Source of the DNA: Pseudochelatococcus lubricantis
GTDB lineage: Bacteria; Pseudomonadota; Alphaproteobacteria; Rhizobiales; Beijerinckiaceae
Direction: 5' to 3'
DNA: 64,000 nt
Assembly (NCBI RefSeq): GCF_042432495.1
Contig: NZ_JBHLXC010000006.1
Location: forward strand, 558,001-622,000
Below are positions 60,836-64,000 of the stretch, piece after piece (within the stretch, counting starts at the first letter, position 1; each line of letters starts with the position of its first letter). The notes beneath the pieces are model-generated. The model did not search any database. It was given only the letters and a program-made list of their open reading frames with translations, and was not told the DNA's origin. The position numbers were made by a program, and so were the translations under genes.

Positions 60836-61023
60836 TCACAGTCGGCCTATCATGTCAGAAAATGCGTGCATGAGGCCTTCTCGGCCATTACTGACAAGCC
60901 CCTTGCCGAAGGCAGCGGCGAATTGGGTCTGGGTCTCGAACCATTCGGGAGGCCGTCATTTCCCTTCTCGACCGTGTGGTTGAGAACAAGATGTAGCATC
61001 TTCATCGCAGCGTCGTTATCAGC
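60836..61023 (-). pseudogene. Probable C-terminal remnant of an IS256/mutator-type transposase
   Basis: On the minus strand one frame reads ADNDAAMKMLHLVLNHTVEK; after a shift the next reads PPEWFETQTQFAAAFGKGL and ends MIGRL-stop at 60836. Both resemble the end of mutator-class transposases (NDxAAxKxLxL and PxxxWxxAxxQFAxxFGxR). The frameshift and missing N-terminal part mark it as dead. Recognised by eye only; another transposase family is possible. Confidence 0.4.
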
Positions 61024-61177
61024 AGATCGACTCCCAGACGCACCGTGATCTTGAAATTATCGTGCAAGTCACCGATAACTTAAACGCTAGATGGTCCACC
61101 GTGTTGGCAGGACAACGTTTGAATTTGTCCAAAATTCGACGGCCTGACACGGCATAAGGGAATGACCGGGGTGCTTT

Positions 61178-62005
61178 ATGTACACAGCAGAAATCAGCCG
61201 AACCAGCCCATCTGCGTTCCTGTTCGTTATCGACCAATCTGGATCGATGGATGAAAGGATGGAAACGGAGCAAACCAAGGCACAATTCGTAGCCGATGTA
61301 CTGAACAAGACCCTCTACCAGCTTGTCATTCGGTGCACTCGCGCAGACGGCGTCCGGAATTATTTCGATGTTGGCGTGATCGCCTATGGGGACTCGGTGC
61401 GTTCGGGTTTTGCTGCTCCGCTAGGAGGCAAAATCCTGCATTCCCTGTCTGACATTGAGGCCAATCCGTTGCGGATCGAAGAGCGCGTCAAGCGCGTTCC
61501 CGATGGCGCCGGGGGGCTGGTAAACCAGCCGACGAAGTTCCCGGTCTGGTTCGATCCGACAAGCCTGGGCGGCACGCCGATGATGGCGGCCATGCGAACA
61601 GCAGCGGAAGCCATCGCGGAATGGTGCGATGCGCACCCGTCGTCCTATCCGCCCACCATCATCCACGTCACCGACGGCGCTTCGACCGATGGCGATCCGT
61701 CGGCGATTGCGGACGCCCTCAAGCAGATGTCCACTAGCGACGGCGAATGCCTGCTCTTCAATCTGCACATCTCGACGACGGGTGGTCAGCCGGTGGTGTT
61801 TCCCGCTTCGGACAGCGGTCTTGATGAATACGGTCGATTGCTCCTCCGTATGTCCAGCGCCTTCCCCGGTCACCTCGTGCAGGTCGCTCGGGACAAGGGC
61901 TATGACTCGGTCAGCGGCGAGTCACGCTTCTTCGGCTACAAGGCGGGCTATGAAGTCATCGTGGACTTCTTCGATATAGGCACACGCGCCAGCAACCTGC
62001 GGTGA
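61178..62005 (+). CDS. VWA domain protein (TerY-like)
   Basis: A 275-residue von Willebrand factor A protein. The metal-ion-dependent adhesion site is complete: FLFVIDQSGSMDER (DxSGS), SLGGTPMMAAM (the Thr) and IIHVTDGASTDGD (the Asp). Other pieces are YFDVGVIAYGDSV and a C-terminal YEVIVDFFDIG. It is followed 4 bases on by a PP2C phosphatase and then by a kinase, the order known as the TerY-P triad. In that scheme the VWA protein is the hub or target of reversible phosphorylation. No signal peptide; cytoplasmic. Confidence 0.88.
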   Translation: MYTAEISRTSPSAFLFVIDQSGSMDERMETEQTKAQFVADVLNKTLYQLVIRCTRADGVRNYFDVGVIAYGDSVRSGFAAPLGGKILHSLSDIEANPLRIEERVKRVPDGAGGLVNQPTKFPVWFDPTSLGGTPMMAAMRTAAEAIAEWCDAHPSSYPPTIIHVTDGASTDGDPSAIADALKQMSTSDGECLLFNLHISTTGGQPVVFPASDSGLDEYGRLLLRMSSAFPGHLVQVARDKGYDSVSGESRFFGYKAGYEVIVDFFDIGTRASNLR

Positions 62006-62009
62006 TGCG

Positions 62010-62693
62010 ATGCGCGTCCTTCATCGCTGGACGGTGGGGAGGCAAATTGGGGATCCTCACCTGAACGAAGACGCCATCGCGTGTTCCGATTTGAGGGGCA
62101 TCCATGCCGTCAGCGATGGCGCGTCGGAGTCCTTCGCGTCACGCCGGTGGGCCCGCATTCTGGTTTCCCGATACGTCCGACAGCCGGTCATTGACGAAGC
62201 GTGGCTGGCGCGTGCCATCACCTCCTACCATGCGGCCTTCGACCGTGCCGCCATGTCGTGGAGCGCGCAAGCCGCGTTCGACCGGGGCAGCTTCGCCACG
62301 CTCCTTGGCCTGCGGTTCGATCCTGCCGGGGTGTCGATTGTGGGTATCGGAGATTCCCTTGCCGTGCTGGACGACGGCACGGAAATCAGCGCGACGTTCC
62401 CCTACAGCGAACCGGAGCAATTCCGGGCAAACCCGCTTCTGCTTTCCACCATCCACGACAGGAACGGGGAGATCCTCGACGACGACTTCACGACGCGCTG
62501 GCAGCTGGACGGCGCGTCGAAGCTCTTCTGCATGACGGATGCCATTGGCGCCTGGCTTCTGTCCGACCGGCCCGAGCGGATGGAACGCTTGCGGACCCTT
62601 CGGACGCGCGCTGACTTCGTCGCTCTGGTCGAAGACGCGCGCGGCGATGGCACGATGCGGCGGGATGACACCACCCTGCTCGTGATCGGTTAG
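62010..62693 (+). CDS. PP2C family protein phosphatase
   Basis: A 227-residue metal-dependent Ser/Thr phosphatase. PP2C motifs in order: PHLNEDAIACSD, IHAVSDGASESFASRRWA (the metal Asp), FATLLGLRFD, IVGIGDSLAVLDDG, FCMTDAIGAWLL and the final RRDDTTLLVIG. It should remove phosphates placed by the kinase encoded next. It lies 4 bases after the VWA gene and 8 before the kinase. Confidence 0.9.
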   Translation: MRVLHRWTVGRQIGDPHLNEDAIACSDLRGIHAVSDGASESFASRRWARILVSRYVRQPVIDEAWLARAITSYHAAFDRAAMSWSAQAAFDRGSFATLLGLRFDPAGVSIVGIGDSLAVLDDGTEISATFPYSEPEQFRANPLLLSTIHDRNGEILDDDFTTRWQLDGASKLFCMTDAIGAWLLSDRPERMERLRTLRTRADFVALVEDARGDGTMRRDDTTLLVIG

Positions 62694-62701
62694 GAGGCGC
62701 C

Positions 62702-64000
62702 GTGTCCGCCTACCCGACCATGGACCAGTACAATGACGCGGTTCAGCACCCGCAGACCGCGTTCGGCGATGCCGTCCTGAAGAAAGCGAAGATCGCCACC
62801 AACGGCATGGGCCTTCCCATAGCCCTTGGCGGCGGATTCGCGCTCACCTACACTGCGATGGCCCAGGGCCGGAAATTCGCAATCCGGTGCTTCCATAAGG
62901 AAGCGAAGGGCCTGGAAGCCCGCTATGGGCACGTGGATAAAGGTCTGCGGACGGCGGGCGGTTCGTACTTCGTCGGCTTCGAATACCAGCCGACGGGTAT
63001 TCTGGTGAACGGCAGGCGCTATCCCATCGTGAAGATGGACTGGGTGGAAGGCGACACGCTCGGATCGTTCCTCGAAGACAACTATGCCGACAAGGGACGC
63101 ATAGAACGCCTGCGCTTGCAATTCATTGACGTTGAACGGTTCCTGCGGTCAAAGAGGCTTGCGCACGGCGATCTTCAGAATGGCAACGTGCTGGTAAAGT
63201 CGGGCCTGAAGCTTATCGATTACGACGGAATCTATGTGCCGACAATGGCGACCGGACAAGGCGCCGAACTCGGGCACAAGCATTTCCAGCACCCGAAGCG
63301 CTCGGCAGCTGACTTCGGACCGGACATGGATCGGTTTTCGTTCATCGTGATCGATTTGAGCCTCCGGGCCATCGCTCACGATCCAAAGCTATTCTCCAAA
63401 TACTCCAACGGCGAAAACATCATCCTCACAGCGAACGATTTCATCGATCCCGGAAATTCCGCCGCGTTCGCCGATCTGGAGGCGGTTCCTGCGCTGGCAC
63501 GCGACACCACCAATCTCGCGAGCATCTGTGCGGCACCTGTGAAAGGTATTCCGACGCTCGAAGATTTCCTTGCCGCCAGGAACATCCCGGCCGCCGCGAT
63601 CATCATCCGCACGCCCACGGAGGCGCGGGCAGGGAAGAAGGAGGCGGCCTATGTCGGTGCTTATGAGGTGGTCGACGCGACCAGCTTCGCCTTGCTGGCG
63701 AAACAGGTGGGCAATAGAATCGAACTCGTCGGCAAGGTGACGAAGGTCCACGCAGCCAAGACCAAATACAGCAAGCCCTATTGCTTTGTCTTCTTCGACA
63801 ATGCCCGGCAGTCGGTCAAGCTGAACATTTGGAGCGACGGACTTGCCAAACTGCCGGATGCACCGTCACAGGCGTGGGTGGGAATGTGGCTGAGTGTGCA
63901 AGGGCTAGTCGATCCAGCATACACCGGCCGCTATGGCACGTCGCTGTCGATCACGATCACGTCGAACAGCCAGATCCGGAAGATCACTGAAACCGAAGCA
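62702..64000 (+). CDS. Protein kinase with C-terminal OB-fold (cut by window end)
   Basis: At least 433 codons with no stop before the window end. I place the start at the GTG at 62702, with GGAGG five bases upstream; an ATG at 62720 is the alternative. The kinase-like domain has LGGGFALTYTA (glycine loop), AIRCF where a VAIK lysine is expected, RLAHGDLQNGNVLV (catalytic HxD with Asn) and KLIDYDGIYVP (DYD in place of DFG). From about residue 325 on there is an OB-fold-like region (RIELVGKVTKVHAAKTKYSK, FVFFDNARQSVKLNIWSDG), suggesting nucleic-acid binding. Replacement of the lysine by arginine is unusual and should be noted. Confidence 0.85.
   Translation, partial: MSAYPTMDQYNDAVQHPQTAFGDAVLKKAKIATNGMGLPIALGGGFALTYTAMAQGRKFAIRCFHKEAKGLEARYGHVDKGLRTAGGSYFVGFEYQPTGILVNGRRYPIVKMDWVEGDTLGSFLEDNYADKGRIERLRLQFIDVERFLRSKRLAHGDLQNGNVLVKSGLKLIDYDGIYVPTMATGQGAELGHKHFQHPKRSAADFGPDMDRFSFIVIDLSLRAIAHDPKLFSKYSNGENIILTANDFIDPGNSAAFADLEAVPALARDTTNLASICAAPVKGIPTLEDFLAARNIPAAAIIIRTPTEARAGKKEAAYVGAYEVVDATSFALLAKQVGNRIELVGKVTKVHAAKTKYSKPYCFVFFDNARQSVKLNIWSDGLAKLPDAPSQAWVGMWLSVQGLVDPAYTGRYGTSLSITITSNSQIRKITETEA

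Overview
The window is high-GC DNA, almost fully coding, arranged in tight operons with many 4-base start/stop overlaps. Gene content (complete hut set with hutF and hutG, PhnF-regulated phn genes, many ABC importers, FhuCDB) and an intergenic repeat after hutD that I recognise from rhizobial genomes suggest an alphaproteobacterium of the order Hyphomicrobiales. The species cannot be named from this.

Layout. 1-9984: histidine utilisation, hutI-hutH-hutG-(CoA-transferase)-(acyl-CoA dehydrogenase)-hutU on the minus strand, divergent from hutF-hutC-hutD, with paired HutC-type operators between. 10175-19788: an orphan catabolic operon (FAD oxidoreductase, cupin, polar amino-acid ABC importer, MmgE/PrpD protein) facing an LDH2-type dehydrogenase and a GabD-like aldehyde dehydrogenase. 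20053-29458: a small DMT protein, a lone peptide-type binding protein, then AraC regulator, TonB receptor and FhuC-D-B for a ferric siderophore. 29620-34484: LysR, M20 amidohydrolase, MFS permease, glutaminase. 34552-45359: a C-P-lyase-like phnGHIJKLM set, a PfkB sugar kinase and a CUT1 importer lacking its own ATPase, with a PhnF repressor; matching operator sequences lie at all three promoters. 45439-57519: Ugp-type importer, DeoR regulator and a 2167-residue glycerophosphodiesterase-RTX-cadherin-like protein. 57520-60473: decayed YcaQ-like fragment, CstA and YbdD. 60474-64000: a junction with repeats and a probable transposase remnant, then a VWA-PP2C-kinase triad cut by the window end.

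How it fits together. The hut genes convert histidine to glutamate through N-formylglutamate. The embedded CoA-transferase and acyl-CoA dehydrogenase could feed imidazolepropionate into urocanate (inference). The stretch from 34552 to 57519 looks like a phosphorus and glycerol-phosphate acquisition region: the large extracellular enzyme would release glycerol 3-phosphate for the Ugp importer, and the phn set would handle a phosphonate or related ester. Its PhnJ, however, has lost three of the four cysteines that the known C-P lyase reaction needs. That makes this set the best candidate here for an undescribed biochemical system.
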